Shown: positions 22,549 through 36,700 of the stretch, one piece after another
Layout: the number at the start of each line of letters is the position of its first letter
Numbering within the stretch: position 1 is the stretch's first letter
The notes under the pieces: generated by a model
The model's input: only the letters and a program-made list of their open reading frames with translations
Told to the model about the DNA's origin: nothing
Databases searched by the model: none
NCBI GenBank assembly: GCA_013396915.1
Contig: VWZL01005178.1
Location: 246,053-310,052, forward strand
Direction: 5' to 3'
Origin: Stercorarius parasiticus
Taxonomy: Eukaryota; Chordata; Aves; Charadriiformes; Stercorariidae
DNA length: 64,000 nt
Position numbers and translations under genes: made by a program

Positions 22549-25500
22549 TCACACACGGCTGCAAAGTTTGAGCCGCCACATCATTAGAAAGTGTTTCTTT
22601 TTAAAATAAGCATTTCTCAAGAATTTTAAGAGATAAAGTAACTTAGAGAATGATTTCCAAAGACTTTGCACTTGAGCAGGTGACCAGACTTTCGGTCAAA
22701 ATAAAGTTAAACATTTCCTATTAGCGTTTTAGCTCAATGATAGCAGATGTGGACTATCTTTAGAAAAGCGTTTTCTTGGAAGAGCTACTCCTTGAACAAA
22801 ATAAGTTTGCATTCATAGAATATTTTGGAAGATATTTCGTCATACTCTGTGGCAAAGTATCAACTTCTGCTGTCTGTTGATTCAAAAATTAGAGGTGTGC
22901 AGTAGTTGCTCTGGCAACAGAGTCTCATTTTACCCCTTTGCTCATTTCCAACCTGTTACTAAATTACTAAGCACTGGAGTGATGCATCAAAGAGCACCTA
23001 GAGATGCTGTTAATGTAATGAAACCGAGCCTTCATCTACTTAAAACATGTTGTGTCAGCTTGGGAATAAGACAGGTGATTTCTTTACCCCCAGAAGCTGG
23101 CACCATGTCAACTACTTAAAGTTTTAAAGTTACGAAAACAAGGGCTACTTAAAAAAAAAAAAAATTGCTTGTGTGGAACTTACTGACGAGTTGCACCTGG
23201 CATCACTGAATTTGTTTGTTAGCAAATTATAAAATATCCTTTTGACTTTAGTGGTCACAGCATCTGTCAGGCGATTTTAGTAATTTTAAGTACTTCAGCT
23301 GATATTTTCTGTGTGTATGTCATATAATAAATGCATAGATTTATAACTACCATTGCAAACCCTTACCAATAAAATTACTCCTTCAGATGGAAAGAAACTG
23401 AGGACATGAACCTGTGTTGTTGAAGGCAGTACTGTGCACTTTTAAAATTTTCTCACATTGGGGTTTTTTTGGGTACTTTCTAAAATGATCAAAGATGAGG
23501 GGTTTATTGGTCAAATAGAGCATTCACCTCTGAGTTGCACAGAGAACTGGTTGAAGTATTTTTAAATATAGCAACAATCACAGCACTAGAGTAAACATCT
23601 AAAGGGAGACCCTCTGGGGAGCGAGGAGGTTGGGGTTTACCCGTCGGGCTTGGTGCCGCGTCCCTGGGCAGGGTGGCAGCTCAGGCCTGGCAAGCCTCGG
23701 TGCCCGGAGTCTCCCGGAGCACTGCCAGCTCCAAGGGTGACAGAAATTATTGAAAGAAGCATAATCCCAAGAAGCATCTACTTCGAAGCCTTGCACCCTG
23801 TCATACAAATGCTCAGTATACAGTCTGCTTTTAGCTAGTGTTTCAGTCTCAAGAACTTTCACTCTGCTTTGGGAGAAGGGATAAAATTAAGGAAGAAACA
23901 CATTCTTCTAGAAAAAGATGCGTCCACAGTGTGATGCATCCAGCATCACGCTCTGAGACCAGTTTGGCCCCCCGTTTTACAGGGATGAGAGTGTGGGCTG
24001 AACCCTTGTGCCCTCATCTCCAAGGATAAAGTGTGGAAGGATAAAACTGGTGAGGTTCAGTGCTGCTGTAGCCCTACCCAAAGACAGAGTCTCTTCTCCG
24101 GTGCGACGCTTTTCCAGGCACTGTGCTTCTAGTGCATCACCAGCTCATTCATCTGCTGGGCCAGCACTGCAAGACCTTGTGCTCCTCTGACTTGGTGCAA
24201 AGGGGCAAAGCGAGATGAGGGTCTCATCGGGATACCTCTCTGTATTGTACTCCTGGTTTATAAACACTTCTGCCATATGTGGCATAAGTTCCTGAATTTA
24301 TTACTTGCATGAAGTCATGTTTGGCTGTGATTTGAGGGGTTATATATACAAGAATTGCCTTTTGATAATGTTTTTCCACAGCATCTGTAGACTATTATCA
24401 AGTGGTAGGAGACCAACTAGTAAGACCTTCCATAATGTCAGCAAAATTTCAGCTCCTTAATATACTGGTCTGATACTGTTTCCCAGCTTGAAAGCCCCGT
24501 ACTAAGCCTTTAAAATGACACTATAAGCTACAGACCTTTGTTTAAAAGTAGGGTGCCAGATAATGCCTATAAATGTAAGTGTTTGTTTTTAGCCTCACAT
24601 TGCAACCTTTTTGTATGTAATTCTAGTATACTTGCACTGGCTTCTTTTGACTGTCATTTTTAATGTATAATGTTTTTACCAGGTGGGCTACAGAGCTGTG
24701 TTATCACTACAGTAAAAAAGTCCACATGTACCATGTTACAAAGTGCAGAGCATACCAGATATAATTTCCATACTGGGTTTAGAGATCAGACTTCAGCATA
24801 ACTTTGCTCCAGATGCAAGATGTGGCCAACAGAGACATGTTTTGTTACAGGTTTTACTAATGCAGATTTAAAATAACATGACTGAAGTTCTAAATTGACA
24901 TGACAGTCGCACCTTTTCTGGATAAAAGAACCGGCTGCAATGTTATGCCTGGTTTTAAAACCAATACACATGATCTGAACCAGATTTTTTTCATCATACT
25001 TTTGAAAACTCCCTGTCAGACAAAGTCAGCATTTAGGAACATTTCAAAGAAACGTAAACATGCCCTTAGACCCGATAACTTGTGTCCAGGCCAAATTCCA
25101 GCTGAAGTATTTATTATTTTCTACCTCCTTTCAAGATTTCAGTGGCACTTTCCTTTACTTGTGTTTTCCTTAAATTTCCACCCTGGTGCAGTGTGGCTGC
25201 ATGTAGTTGGAATGCTAAGGAGGTGTCTCAGTGCGGGGAGAGCCTTTCCCCGTACTTGGAGCTCCGCTGTCCCAGCTGGGAGTGACGCTGCCACCAGGCC
25301 AATGCTGCAGGAGCCGGCACGGCTCCTTCCTCTGGGATTTGACACTGGGCAAAAAAAGCCAACTTGATGTGGGAAAAATGGCAGAAAGGAACTGGTCAGG
25401 AGGGGAGGAGCAACACATGGGTTTGCTGGAGAGACCAATTTATTCCTTCTGGTACCTGAGGATGTTTCTTGTGAACTTAGCACTCAAAGAGGAAAAGAGA

Positions 25501-28199
25501 AGCTGGACCTGTCCTTGGCAATACTTGACAGTCGATATGTTAGACAAGGATCCAAGGAAGATCAAAATCTAACAGGGAGGTACAGAAATCATTGCTGATG
25601 AATGAAAGCTCATAGCTGTTATCTGTCCATAAATACCACCTATTATAGGATGCTCTTTATCTTGGATGCTGCGCTATTTAAACTTCCCTGTATGCTTTTT
25701 GGCAGAATTTTTCTCCCGTGCAAACATGTTACAAACTGTGGCATGAAACAGCTTGTTTTGCCTACAGCATCAAAGTCTTGGTGTCTCACGGCTTGCAGTG
25801 ACTCACGCTTTTCTTTGCAGTTTGGTTCCCTCCCCGTAAGACAGCACAGGATGGCCTATAGCCAGATAATAGTTTTGCTGAGTGCATTTGATGCCTTTTT
25901 GGTTAAAAGGATCACATGAACAAACAGTAAGATGAGCAGCCATGGATAAATAGATGATCAGGATAACGCTAATTGCACTTAAGTGGAGGAGATCAGCAGA
26001 GTAAAGAAAAAGGGGAAAAAAAAAAAATCAGTGACGAATTTTGTCGTCTTGCCCTTATTCTAACTCTTCCAGTACAAACAAGCTTTGCAAAAGAAGTGAG
26101 AACAAATGAATCCGGTACAGCTTTGATTATTTTTAGATTGGTGTTGATATGCTGTGACTCTTCTTCCCACGTAACGTTAGAGGTAGAGGTCAGCGCTCTA
26201 CTGTTTTTTTAATTGAAAGACCATCAGTGTAATTTGGAAACAGAATTTTCCAATGAACAACATACCTTGGAGAGCATAAAAGCAAATAACAACAATACAG
26301 TTGACCTCAGTAGTTCCTGAAGGTTTTGTCGAAACCTTTCTGTTTCTTGGAATGGGGACACAGAGCGTATGTAAAAACACGGGGACCTCGGAGCACTCTG
26401 CTTTGCCTGGAAGTACTAACCAAAGACAATAGCATACCTCTCTGAGCACACTCACCCTTCTGACCAGCAAAAAGCCTCTCACCGGAAATGTGAAATATTC
26501 ACAAACTCCATATACATCACGATATGTAGTCAGAAATTCATAGGTAAGTTTAAACCCAAAGGATGCAGTTGAGATACTTCAAGTGTCCTGTTATACCTTC
26601 AGATACCAGGGTAGCCATAAGAGGTAACTAGAGAAACATTACAAACTGTCTTCATGCGTATTTCAGGAATTCTATGTGTATCGGTGGCTTTGCACACAAA
26701 AGTATCGTGGATCAAAACTTTACAGAGATAGAAACATTCTAGTGAATCTTTTCCTCTAAGATCAGAAGTTCCTAATGCTTTCGTTGAAGAACTCTTCAGA
26801 AATCACCAGGGTAAAGCATGTGCTTCTCTGCTAAAACTCGCTGAGTCTGCCCTACTGGGACTGTAGTGCACCAAGAGCAAACGTAGCCTAGACCCCAGTC
26901 ATGGCTCTATTTCCCAGAAACTGAGAGGCTGCCGTATGAAAGCCATTGAACAGCACTCATTTAGGCAGCTGCGGGAAACTACTAATTATGGGCTAAGTAC
27001 TAAATCAGGACTTGGGTCCCCAGTTGAAAGGGCTGGAAGGAGAATCCAAGGAGCGGCTGATTTTTTCCCGCAGTGGAATGTGAATTCTTGCCCATGCAGC
27101 ACCACTTCTTTTGTGATATCTTGGAAGTCTTCTTGCAGGAGGTCCAATGGAAAATTCTTAAGTTGGAGGAGACAGAGGAGACAGGGAATGGCCAGAGTTT
27201 GTGACTGCAGCCCCAATATAAAAAGCAAGAAGGAAAAAGATGCAGTTTTAGGGACAGTTCAGTTTATTCTGTTCTTCCGTGCTGTGTGGATTCTATTTAC
27301 CTAATTACTAGATCTTGGTGTATTGCTGAGCTTTTCACTGAAATTGGGTCTATTGACCCGTTCAATAAATTCAATTGCTTGAATGAAGGAAAGTAAGAAA
27401 TAAAATGGTGGCCTTGACTCAACCTGAAGTCTGGGTGATTTTCAGTTTCACCAGAAGCTGGATCATCATCCTGAGATCTAACTTTGTGTAATGGTTTCTT
27501 GGTGGAAGCCCAATTCTTTAGTGTCTTATGTACAACCAAGGTACTGAACCGGTGTCATGGAAATCCCTTGACAACAACAGTCCTCAAATGTTTTCTGAAT
27601 TTAGGGAAAAAACTTCACACAAGGCGTAACCGTGAACCCCAAATGTGAGTGCGGGCCTCCTGTGTGTCTCATGACATCTCGTATTAAGCCTAATTCAAAT
27701 CTAAACAAAATCTTCTTTACTCATCCTGCCTTCAGTGAAATCCCTTGCTGATTCCCTCCCTGGCTGTAAGAGAAGACGAGTGGAGCAATCCTCCCCCTCG
27801 GGCACCCAGCAGCCCCACCCTCTGACATCAGCCGCCGCAGCCAGAGCAGGGGCTGAGATCCAGGGATCTGAAATAATGTTATTTGTGGATTTCTTGTTCT
27901 TCCTCTTCCACTAATGACAATACAGAGGAATGTTTATTCTTAGTAAAGGAAAAGCAAACATTAAAGTGTCATTTAGACATTTTTCTGTAAAGTGTACTGA
28001 GCACGTTAAAGTATATCAGACACTTAAAAAGCACATTACCTTGTCAAGTGCTGCATACGAAAAGGTCAGCGCTGGTCCTCTGTCTTTTTTTTTCTACGTA
28101 TGAATCATAGACAACAAATAAGACTTAAAATTGGCATTACCATTTTAATCTGCACCATTATTTATGAGGGTTCTCAAAATGCTTGTAACCCTCAGAAAA
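22549..28199. other. Unique AT-rich stretch
   Basis: No gene is recognised in this 5.6 kb. A14 and A12 runs lie at 23151-23164 and 26016-26027 without a retrocopy body beside them. The 155-codon frame at 24900-25367 and the 122-codon frame at 26936-27304 have no recognisable domains. A donor-like CCAAG|GTATGTTG on the minus strand at about 26264 lacks a convincing acceptor. Confidence 0.5.
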
Positions 28200-28290
28200 T
28201 ATTCTGGCACAGGCTGGTATTATTACCCGCTCATGTTACAAATGAGACGCGAAGATGGCACAGCCGAAATTTTCCAAAGTACTGACTGGC
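28200..28290 (-). repeat. MIR-like fragment, inverted
   Basis: GGTATTATTACCCGCTCATG, TTACAAATGAGACGC and AAGATGGCACAG follow the reverse complement of the MIR/L2-type segment 'tattattatccccattttacagatgaggaaactgaggcacag'. Order and spacing fit with only scattered changes. It was assigned by eye. Confidence 0.5.
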
Positions 28291-30574
28291 TGGGGCAGAG
28301 AAAGGGCGTCTCAGTTTCTGAGTATCCAGCCGGAGTGATCCAGGGCTTTCTTTTCAGACGTGCCCTCACATACCAGTGAGAGGTACAAATGTTCTGCTTC
28401 TCTATTAAATAAACACACCATTCAGGTCGCTCAGGTTTTGTGTAGCAAGTAAGCAAAAGCTCCAGAAAAGAGAAATTCTGACTGCTTTGAAGGACAGCTG
28501 ATGTGACAAACCCGGTGAGATAGCTTTAATTTTCATGCTCAGGCCTTCACCGACAAACGAGTGCCCAGTTAGTTAATCAGGCTGCCGGAGCGATCCTGTG
28601 CAAGTTCTTTCGTTTAAATAACTTTGGCAAAGTCAGACTCATATATATGCTGTGCTCTCTGCCTCAGAGTCACTCAGGAACGTTCCTCAAAAGGCATTTT
28701 TGTGTCTTTATAATTGAATTGATTCTTAAGCTGTGCCACGGGTGTACACCTTATCAAAGAAGAGCTAGCACTCCATTTGTTCGTAATGCCCTCTAGGAGG
28801 AGGTTTAACATGCAATGTTTGCTGTTTCTAGCAGGTCTCTCTGCAGAGAGAGAGGTCGCTACTCAGGGAGGCACTTTCCTCCTTGGAAACAAGAAAAGAA
28901 ACCACCGGGAAGGAGGGGAAAATGCATCTGGGCAACAGGAGGGGATCTTGTCAATCTTCAAGTCACTAGAAAATGATCATGAAAGTCTTTTGTTAGAGAA
29001 GCCTATAATGGTACTATTGCTTGTCTATTGTGGCCACTAACAGTAAATAGCCTGCGAGGGCAGGGGAGATATAGGATTAGACAAATTGTGAAGAGGGGCT
29101 CTGGGTGCTTGAAAAGTGCATTCCTGCTCACCAAGGTCAGAGGGGTCAAAACAGTGTCATCATTCATCCTCAATGGAAGTATTTCTGTAAACAAATTGAC
29201 CTTTAAAAACATCCATGGCATATATGGAATAATGCTAATGATGTACTATTGGATTTCTTCCACAAGTGGACACAGAAAAGCAATTGTGATTCACTTACGT
29301 TGAGCTGCAGACTGTGTCGTAGAGTACTTTTTCTACTGGTAGAAACCACAGGCATCCTGGAAAAAAATGTTTTTAGAAGGCTTAATTAGTATCGTGGCTT
29401 TTGATGCATTTTAAGAATAAGCCCAGTTAGTAATTTTTTTCAGAGGGCTCATCCTTATCCACATGTGTATTTCTGGGCATAGGATTGGGTTGGAGCCATA
29501 TGGGTCCATCGCAGGTAGGCAAAAAGGATGGACTGGAGCTTTCCTGCTGGAAGGGGGACTGGGTACCAACTCTGTGTCCAGCCCGGCCATGTCACTTGTT
29601 CAGTGTCACAGTTGTACTTTTGAGCAGGGGTCCTTGCCCAGTCCGTCCTTCGACTTCAATACTTAGTGGGCCTATTGCTTAAGTTACTTGATCAGAGTTT
29701 GCTCGTTAACAAGGGAATTGCTCTTCCATAATGCACTTGAAGTGCATGAAAAGAGCTTCAAGAAGACAATGGTAGACAGATGTTATGCTGAATGGCAGCT
29801 GCTAAATATATGCGCGCTGATAAATGTCGGTGAAGTAAATTCATATGGGAAGACAAGTTAAATGTTTATTTCAAGCTTTCATTAAAAGGTACCTCAGTGA
29901 AATTTTCAAAAGCATCAAAGTTACCAGGTAAATGTTGAATTATTCTCCCTCTGTGTGCAGTCAAGGGCATGTTTTCTCTACCATCTCGCAGCTCGCACGT
30001 TATTAGTTGGCAAAGTCACGGTACGTAAGCGACCACAGATGAGAAAACTGCCCTTGACAGTGGCTGTCTACTCTGCAAAGTAATATTGTTTCCAAACGCC
30101 TGAATAAAAGCACGTTAACAGCAGGAGTCAACAAAGCTAGTTTTATGATTTTTATTTTTAAAGAAAGGCTTTAAAAGTGCCCCTGATACTTTTTTAGAAT
30201 CTTTTTCAACTGGATTTTTCTTGAACAATACTTACAACATCCTGATCTTTGGGGTCAAATCACTCTCTCAGTTGCATGCTGTGCAGTTCTGAAAATTTGG
30301 AACGAGTTTAAAAGTTTGAAGGACTGACTTTAACCACCAAGCTTAAACACAGAGAGATTCAGGCATTCCCTGGGTCCTCCAAAGCATAGCTCTTTTTGCA
30401 GGTTACCATCATTTTTTGGAGAGGTATCATGGTCTCTACAAAATGGGGGAAAAAAATAATGAAAAACAAGTCTTTCAGTTTAATCGCTAGCAAAATAATC
30501 TGCCAAGCACACGTGACAACTAGAAGAAAAGCCCTATCATTTCAAACTACTCAAGATCTTCATGGAATTAAGGC
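28291..30574. other. Unique non-coding stretch
   Basis: No gene is recognised. A hairpin with paired NK2-type sites lies at 29721-29755. Frames of 60-90 codons overlap on both strands without domains. Confidence 0.5.
29721..29755. promoter_or_regulatory. Hairpin with two inverted NK2-type sites
   Basis: ATGCACTT and AAGTGCAT (29731-29747) are perfect 8-base arms around a single G, and CTCTT/AAGAG (29721-29725 and 29751-29755) extend the pairing. The minus strand reads TCAAGTG and the plus strand TGAAGTG; both fit the TYAAGTG core of NKX2-class homeodomain proteins, TCAAGTG exactly and TGAAGTG with one change. A regulatory role is inferred from the motif only. Confidence 0.25.
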
Positions 30575-30700
30575 ACTGCGCTGAGTCTTGGAAGATCTGG
30601 TGTTAGTTTTCTGGTGTTACACCTAGTACGTATAACCTTGGGAAAGTCACTTAAAAGTTCTGTAAAATGGAGACAATGACCCCTCTTCTCTCTTGCTCCT
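30575..30700 (+). repeat. MIR-like (CORE-SINE) fragment
   Basis: GTATAACCTTGGGAAAGTCA, CTTAAAAGTTCTGTAAAATG and GAGACAATGACCCCTCTTC match the MIR segment 'tgaccttgggcaagtcacttaacctctctg...taaaatggggataatgatacctac' closely. An upstream block, GAGTCTTGGAAGATCTGG, fits 'gagtcagaagacctggg'. This is the clearest old SINE in the window. Confidence 0.65.
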
Positions 30701-33700
30701 TCTGCACGCTTAGAGTGAAGACCTTTCAGGCCGAGATCTCTCTCTTAAGTAGGAATGGACAAGAGAACTCCAGTACTTTGAAACAAAGCAAGGCTGATGC
30801 AAATCTATCCGTTCTTAATCCTTTCACAGACAATTAAGCGAACAGAAGGCAAAATACAGCCCAAAGGGAGTATTACATGAACTTGGGCGCTTACAGGAAG
30901 ATTTCTAGATGAGAAATCAATGAGTTAGTTACCAGTTGCTTTTCCGGGGGTACCTAAAACCTAAAGTTAAGCAAAAAGCTTCGTTTTACTGTTTTAGGTA
31001 GAATCCGAGTATTCTGAAAACACTTTGGACTTGATTTTTATTTGCTTATTTTTTACAGCAGAATATTTTATGTCCATGTATACAAATCCTAGGCCTTGTC
31101 CTAAAAAAGTTTACATTATGGTAGAGCTGCAAACACTGTTACGACTGTGATGGGAATGAGAGTCATGAGAAATTCATGGAAAAGTTGCAGATATTCAGTG
31201 TGCCTCGAGATCAGATTCAGCTTTGGGGTTGAAGTTAATGATACAAAATATGACTCCTGGAGTTAGTAAAGCAATTTGAGGTGGGTAAGAACACAGTGGG
31301 CCTTGCTACGGAGGATCTCAAAGGTCATTGCGTATTTGCTTCCTTTATAGCAGAAAGTGGAGCAGGGCGAGGAGGAAAGGCAGTGTTGACTCTGGTGCCC
31401 TTTAGCTTTGGTTAGCAGTTAGTGAGAAAGGAGTTTCTTTAGGGTGTAGAGTATCCTCCGCATCTCCTCCTGTGGCAATGGGTAAAAGAGAGAAATTCTT
31501 GAAAGAGAGCATGCTCTTTAAAAGTAATTAAAAAATAAAGCTAAGAATGATGGGCGGCAATTCAGACAGCACTAATGCAGAGCGCCTGAAAGTTAAGTCT
31601 TTCCATTGACTTTTGTGAGTTTTTGAAAGTTCAAAGCTGCATTTAGCTGGCAGGGGACCACCTTTGAAGGTGCCTGGAAGAGGTAAGTGAAGAGAGATTT
31701 GAAGAAGAGAGGGAACATTAAACTGAAGAGGTGATTTCGGGAGCTTCATATCAGGAAATGAAACATGTGCTGATGTCACTTCTAGTCAAAAGCCACCAGC
31801 AAAATAGGAAACTTTTAAACAACTGGGCCACTCTTTTCAGCTAGGACTTAAGGGGTTATCAGCTAAATACAAATACATGCGCTAAGTCAGATTTAGATGT
31901 CAACTGCTGGAATTTCTCATCTCTGAATCAGGGTCTCCCCTTAAAAGGGTCTACGTTTTAATTGATAGAACAGGGCATCCAGGATTTAAAATTTTGACGT
32001 TAAACTCTCCCTTTGAAGCAAGCATCTGAATTGCAATTCACCAGTTGTTTAGAGAAATTAGAAGCGAGACTCTCATTCTTCCAGTTTGTAGCATCCTGGG
32101 CACAGTGGGAAAACTTGCACACCCAGATCTACTCACCCTACAGTTCCTGCTGGGAAAGCCCTGGGAGATGCTGCGGGGTGGAGGGGTGTGGGACGGGAGC
32201 ACAGCTCTGGTGCTCCAAGCCCAGCTCTGTTCCGAACCTGCTTTGTGATATCGGCCACAAGGTTTGAAGGAGATAAAGCAAGAGCAGCAGTGGAAGGGGC
32301 TGTTCAGAGAAGATGGCTCGTAGTGAGGTGCCATCAGGACACGAGCCAAGAGCTCCATTGGCCCCCGTGCCCCTCCACCAAGGCGCTGCGGACCAGGTTG
32401 CCCACTGCAAACCTGCATGACGCCAGCTCTACAGGCGACCTAAACATGACCCTGCAGCTAAAGAGACTCATCCACCCAACCTCACCTACGGGTTCCGCTG
32501 AAACAGTTTCCTTTCAGCCCTTTAGTGTTATTAATTGTTATTATTTCTTTAGATTTTACGCAACAATAAAAGTGAGGCTTCAGTTCCCGGCTGCAGCAAC
32601 CCCTCCCACAAATCAAAAGAATATGACTTTCATCTTGAAAAGACTGAATAAATATGCCCTGAATACAGAGGGGCACGGATTCCAAACACCCCGAAGTCTT
32701 GGAAGAAACCATTGTTCTTTCTTTGATTTGATTCATCCCCAAAGGTTGAATATACGTATCTCACGGAGTCTGGGTGGTTTTTAGAGCCAGGGCTTTGTTT
32801 CAGGTGAAGGTGTTGAAAGATGCCACAGGAACAATGAGACAGAAAGTGTTACCATGGGATTGGGATTTCGGCTTTCAGGAAGAGCTGGTGATTTGGGAGA
32901 TCTAATTCTGAAATATCTTTAAATGACCTGATTTTTGGAGCATTGGATCCTCTGCACTTTTTGAAAGTCAGATCCCGTGAAGGGGTCTTGGGCTGGTCAC
33001 CAGAGATCCCTAACCCGCTGCCAGTCATGCTGCTGCCAGGACACTGTCCCTGGCAGGGAGACTCACGGGCTGAGGGCTATGGCCAAACCCTTCTCAGCCA
33101 CACTGACGCACAGCCGATGTTCACTTCCCTCAAGAAAAAGCAAAAGCAACTCTTCTTTTTCTCCTAAGCCCCTTCAGCTTCTGAAGGAGTCCCTGCATAT
33201 GGATGGCTGCATGTTTCAGCTCTCCCCAAACGCAGTGGTCCAATTTCACGGCCAGGGCAGGCGCCTCGCTGAAGGGGACAGGGCGGTGCTTCTGCTGTCA
33301 CAGCTGATTTGGGAAGCCTGATGTGGTGCTGTAGCCAAGTTTGAGTTCTCACAGCATCGCATTTAAGGGCAGGGAGCTCCCCACCCAGCTGTACAACCCC
33401 TGACCAGCCCCTTTCACCCCCTCTCGCCTTTGTTGGAGAATCCCCTGGGTACCTGACACGCTTCAGGCTTTCGGGCCCGCAGAGGCTGGGCTCAGCTCAT
33501 CGCTGCCTCTGGCAGCTCGTGAATGCAGTACCTCCCCCTCTCAGGCAGAGACAGCGCTTCCTGGCAGTCGTTTTGCCTTGTATTTTACTTAATTTAGTTA
33601 AATTAAATAGGTGCAAGATAAGAAACCGGGGGGGAGGGTTGTGCGCCGTGGAGGGATTTTGACCATCTAGAAAGAATTAAGGGCCAATTCTGTACCGTAC

Positions 33701-36700
33701 GTCGTCAACGTTGGCAATTCACAACAAAAGAAATGTTCCCTTCCTTGCTACAGTCCTGAAAACAAGAGAGGATTTTATTAACCTTTGTGGTGTCTCTAAT
33801 TGCCTTTAGACTCTGTGTTGATTGGATCCAGTATTCCCCCAAAAACTTGTTTGAATAATTAAGTTTGTTCATTTGGTGAAGATATTGCTTTTGCTTTGTG
33901 CTGGAGGTTTTTCAGTCTTGGTAGGTAATTTCAAGTTAATGAGAATAATTCTTCAGTAGCCAAAATTCTTTGGTAGCCAAAATACCGGCTACGCGGTTAT
34001 ATCTGTGCTACGTTTTTTTTCCATGGGCCAGACTTGGAGCAGTAGAACCAAAGCTAATTCCTCTCCTCCAGGTTTTTGATTCTACTGTTAAAAACAAGAA
34101 TACGACTAAGCCTTCATGCCCCTTTTGAAGTACAAATCCCCCAGACTCTGGGAAGGAAGAGGTGAATATTTTGACCCGGAGCTACCGCAGGCGTTTGCCC
34201 TCTTTGGGGGATTCCAGGAGAGCCCAGGCATGGTGGGACTCAGCTGGAGTGAATTACTCTATCGGGAGGGTCTGCGAAAGGAAGGAGAGACCAAATGGTT
34301 CCCTGGGCTAAGGGAGCTGCTTACTACAAGGAGCGCATTTATTTATATGTAATTCCCTTTTTAGCCCAGTTACGGGAAATCTTTTTAATTTTCCACAGTG
34401 CCGTCTTCCCATCCTTCCTTCCCTGCCTCCCCCGCGTCTGATGGGGCTTTTTCCAGCATCCTTCATTGGCTCCATGACCTGTCACGCTTCTCAGACTCAT
34501 TTTATCTCATAATTTCTCTTCTGTTTTACATGTTTTAGTATGTCCCGTTATTTCCATATTGGAAGCTTTTTAGGCTAACAGGCCTAGCAGACTCGCAAAG
34601 ACTATTAGACACAAATTATTTTTTTCTCACTGGCCCTTTGCATGTAAAATCCAAGTCCACTCCATTTCAAGGAAATACAGTTAAAAACTGACCTACATTT
34701 CTGTTGGCCTCCGTCTCATGTTACACGGTGCTCAACTTCACGGAATGAGAGGGCTTTGCAGGATGTCGCAAATTAGTTTGAGAAGGAGAAGTGTAAAGAA
34801 TATGCAGTCAAAAATATAACAGGCACTTGCTCACCACTGAATGTAAAATGTCTTGTTCCTTAGCTTAGGTGAGATTACAACTAGGGCTAGATAACGCTTT
34901 AAGAGATCTATTGTTCTTTTAGTTTTTTTCTTTTTTTACGAGATAATTACAACTATTATACACTGTTACATTTTGATTCATAGAAAAGACAAATAAATTA
35001 CATCAGTAAGAACCTTATGTTCATAATATTAAGATATGTTTCTGCTTAGGAAATTAACTCTTTTACAGTAATATCATAAATTATAAGATTTGATGGTTTA
35101 AAGAGTGGGTCTAACTACCGGGAATCTTAGTGTTGATAATGACTCTGGATATTTCTGGGTCTACAGTCACTGTTGTTTCTTGGCAGTATGTTCTCAGCAT
35201 GCCCACTTATTCTTCCCATTAACAGTTGGAATTCAGGCATATATCTCCATATTTATCTAGTTTCCTCTTAGTGTAATTAATGAAGTCACGTCTCTGACTC
35301 TTTGGGCCAAAGAGATTCACTGATCTGCTTGAGGTGAAAGTGGAAATCTGTAGCAGGTCTCCCAGATCTTGGTTTCCTCACTTGTCCCGTTAGATGTGTG
35401 TTGTCTGCCTGTCCCAGGCTGCTGATAACGGGCCTGGTAGTGCTCGTCGTACAGGGGTTGCAAGGCTTCGTCAGTGCTTAAGGGTATTTAAGAGTCTCAG
35501 ATAGAAATAAAATGCAGTTTCTAAACACTGAGCAACGTTGCTACTGACAAATGACCGAGGCACCGAGTTGTCTTTGTGCTTCTGGAATAATTCAATGAAA
35601 GATCCAGAAGTTGGAGTTTGTGGTTGTGGGGTTTTTTTTAGCTTGCAAAGGACAGGGGAGAGCCCCAGCATGGCAGCATTCGTACGTACTTATTCCTTTT
35701 CTTTGTGTTTGGCTTAGGAATATGTACAAAATACAACCCTGTGCAAATTTCATAGGCATTTATGTTGTTTAAGGACTTTAGTTCATTGTTGTCCAGGTTA
35801 TTTTTTCTTCAGATTTCTTTATTCTATTTGCTTTAACCACCACTTCATAAAAGAAGATGTGTCATTTTGTTCTGGCTCTGATTTGATTACAAAAAACATT
35901 ACTAACAGAATAGCAGCCAGTGTGCACTAAATCCCTTTTTAAGTACTGTATTAAAGCTTTCTCTCCTTTCTGGGCACCTTTACAGTCACTTTTTCAGTAA
36001 GATTTCATTCTCTGTACAGTTATATTTAAATAGCAACAAAGGCCTGACCTCCTTGATGTTCAAGTTCAAAATTTGCCTTGAACCTAATAGGACTAGAACT
36101 ACCTCTTTCATCTTTGGGAGTTTCCAGGTAGTTTAATCAGCCCAAGGAGCCTTCGTTCCTTGCTGGAACCTCTTGAGGGATTTTGTAATGGAAATAGCTA
36201 GTAAGCAGCACAGCAGTGGATTCCCATGAACTCATGTGCACGGGCTAGCGAAGCTTAAGCTATTGATACCGGGGAATGGAAGAGCTTAAGGGAAGGGATT
36301 TTTTGCTCGGTAGCATGAAGTAATACCTGCAGAATATTCAGCTCAGCAGTTCAGCATGCTTTGCTGCAGATGAGGTTAGGGACAGAGACAGTGAGGCCGG
36401 ACTTGGCACCCCGGTGCTTATTGTAACTCGTGTACACGGTTCATCGGCCAATTTGACTCTGCTGGCCCTCAGGGTTGTTGTTGGACCCCTGGATCCATCT
36501 CTTCCAGGGGCTGCTCCGCGGTGCCCTTTGGTCTCAGCGCCTGCACTGAGTCACGGCTTCTGGAGGCTTGGCTTTTAGAGCAATTGCAAGAGCTGCTTTC
36601 TAGAGGAAAAAGACTCATCAGTGGAGTCACAGAGAGCTCTGTTAGGTTGGGTTTTGCTACTTAATGTGAAAATAATGGGTAAAAGGAAAAAAGCAGGAAA

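Noticed and set aside
23930..24050. Possible inverted MIR near CCCCGTTTTACAGGGATGAG
   Set aside because: Only the central 20 bases resemble MIR; flanking segments do not follow in order.
28785..28803. CTCF-like TGCCCTCTAGGAGG
   Set aside because: Several core positions differ from the CTCF consensus; not strong enough to call.
32188..32784. Longest reading frame in the window, 198 codons on the plus strand
   Set aside because: No domain, signal or repeat is recognisable, two antisense frames overlap it, and frames of this length are expected by chance in a GC-richer 1 kb patch.
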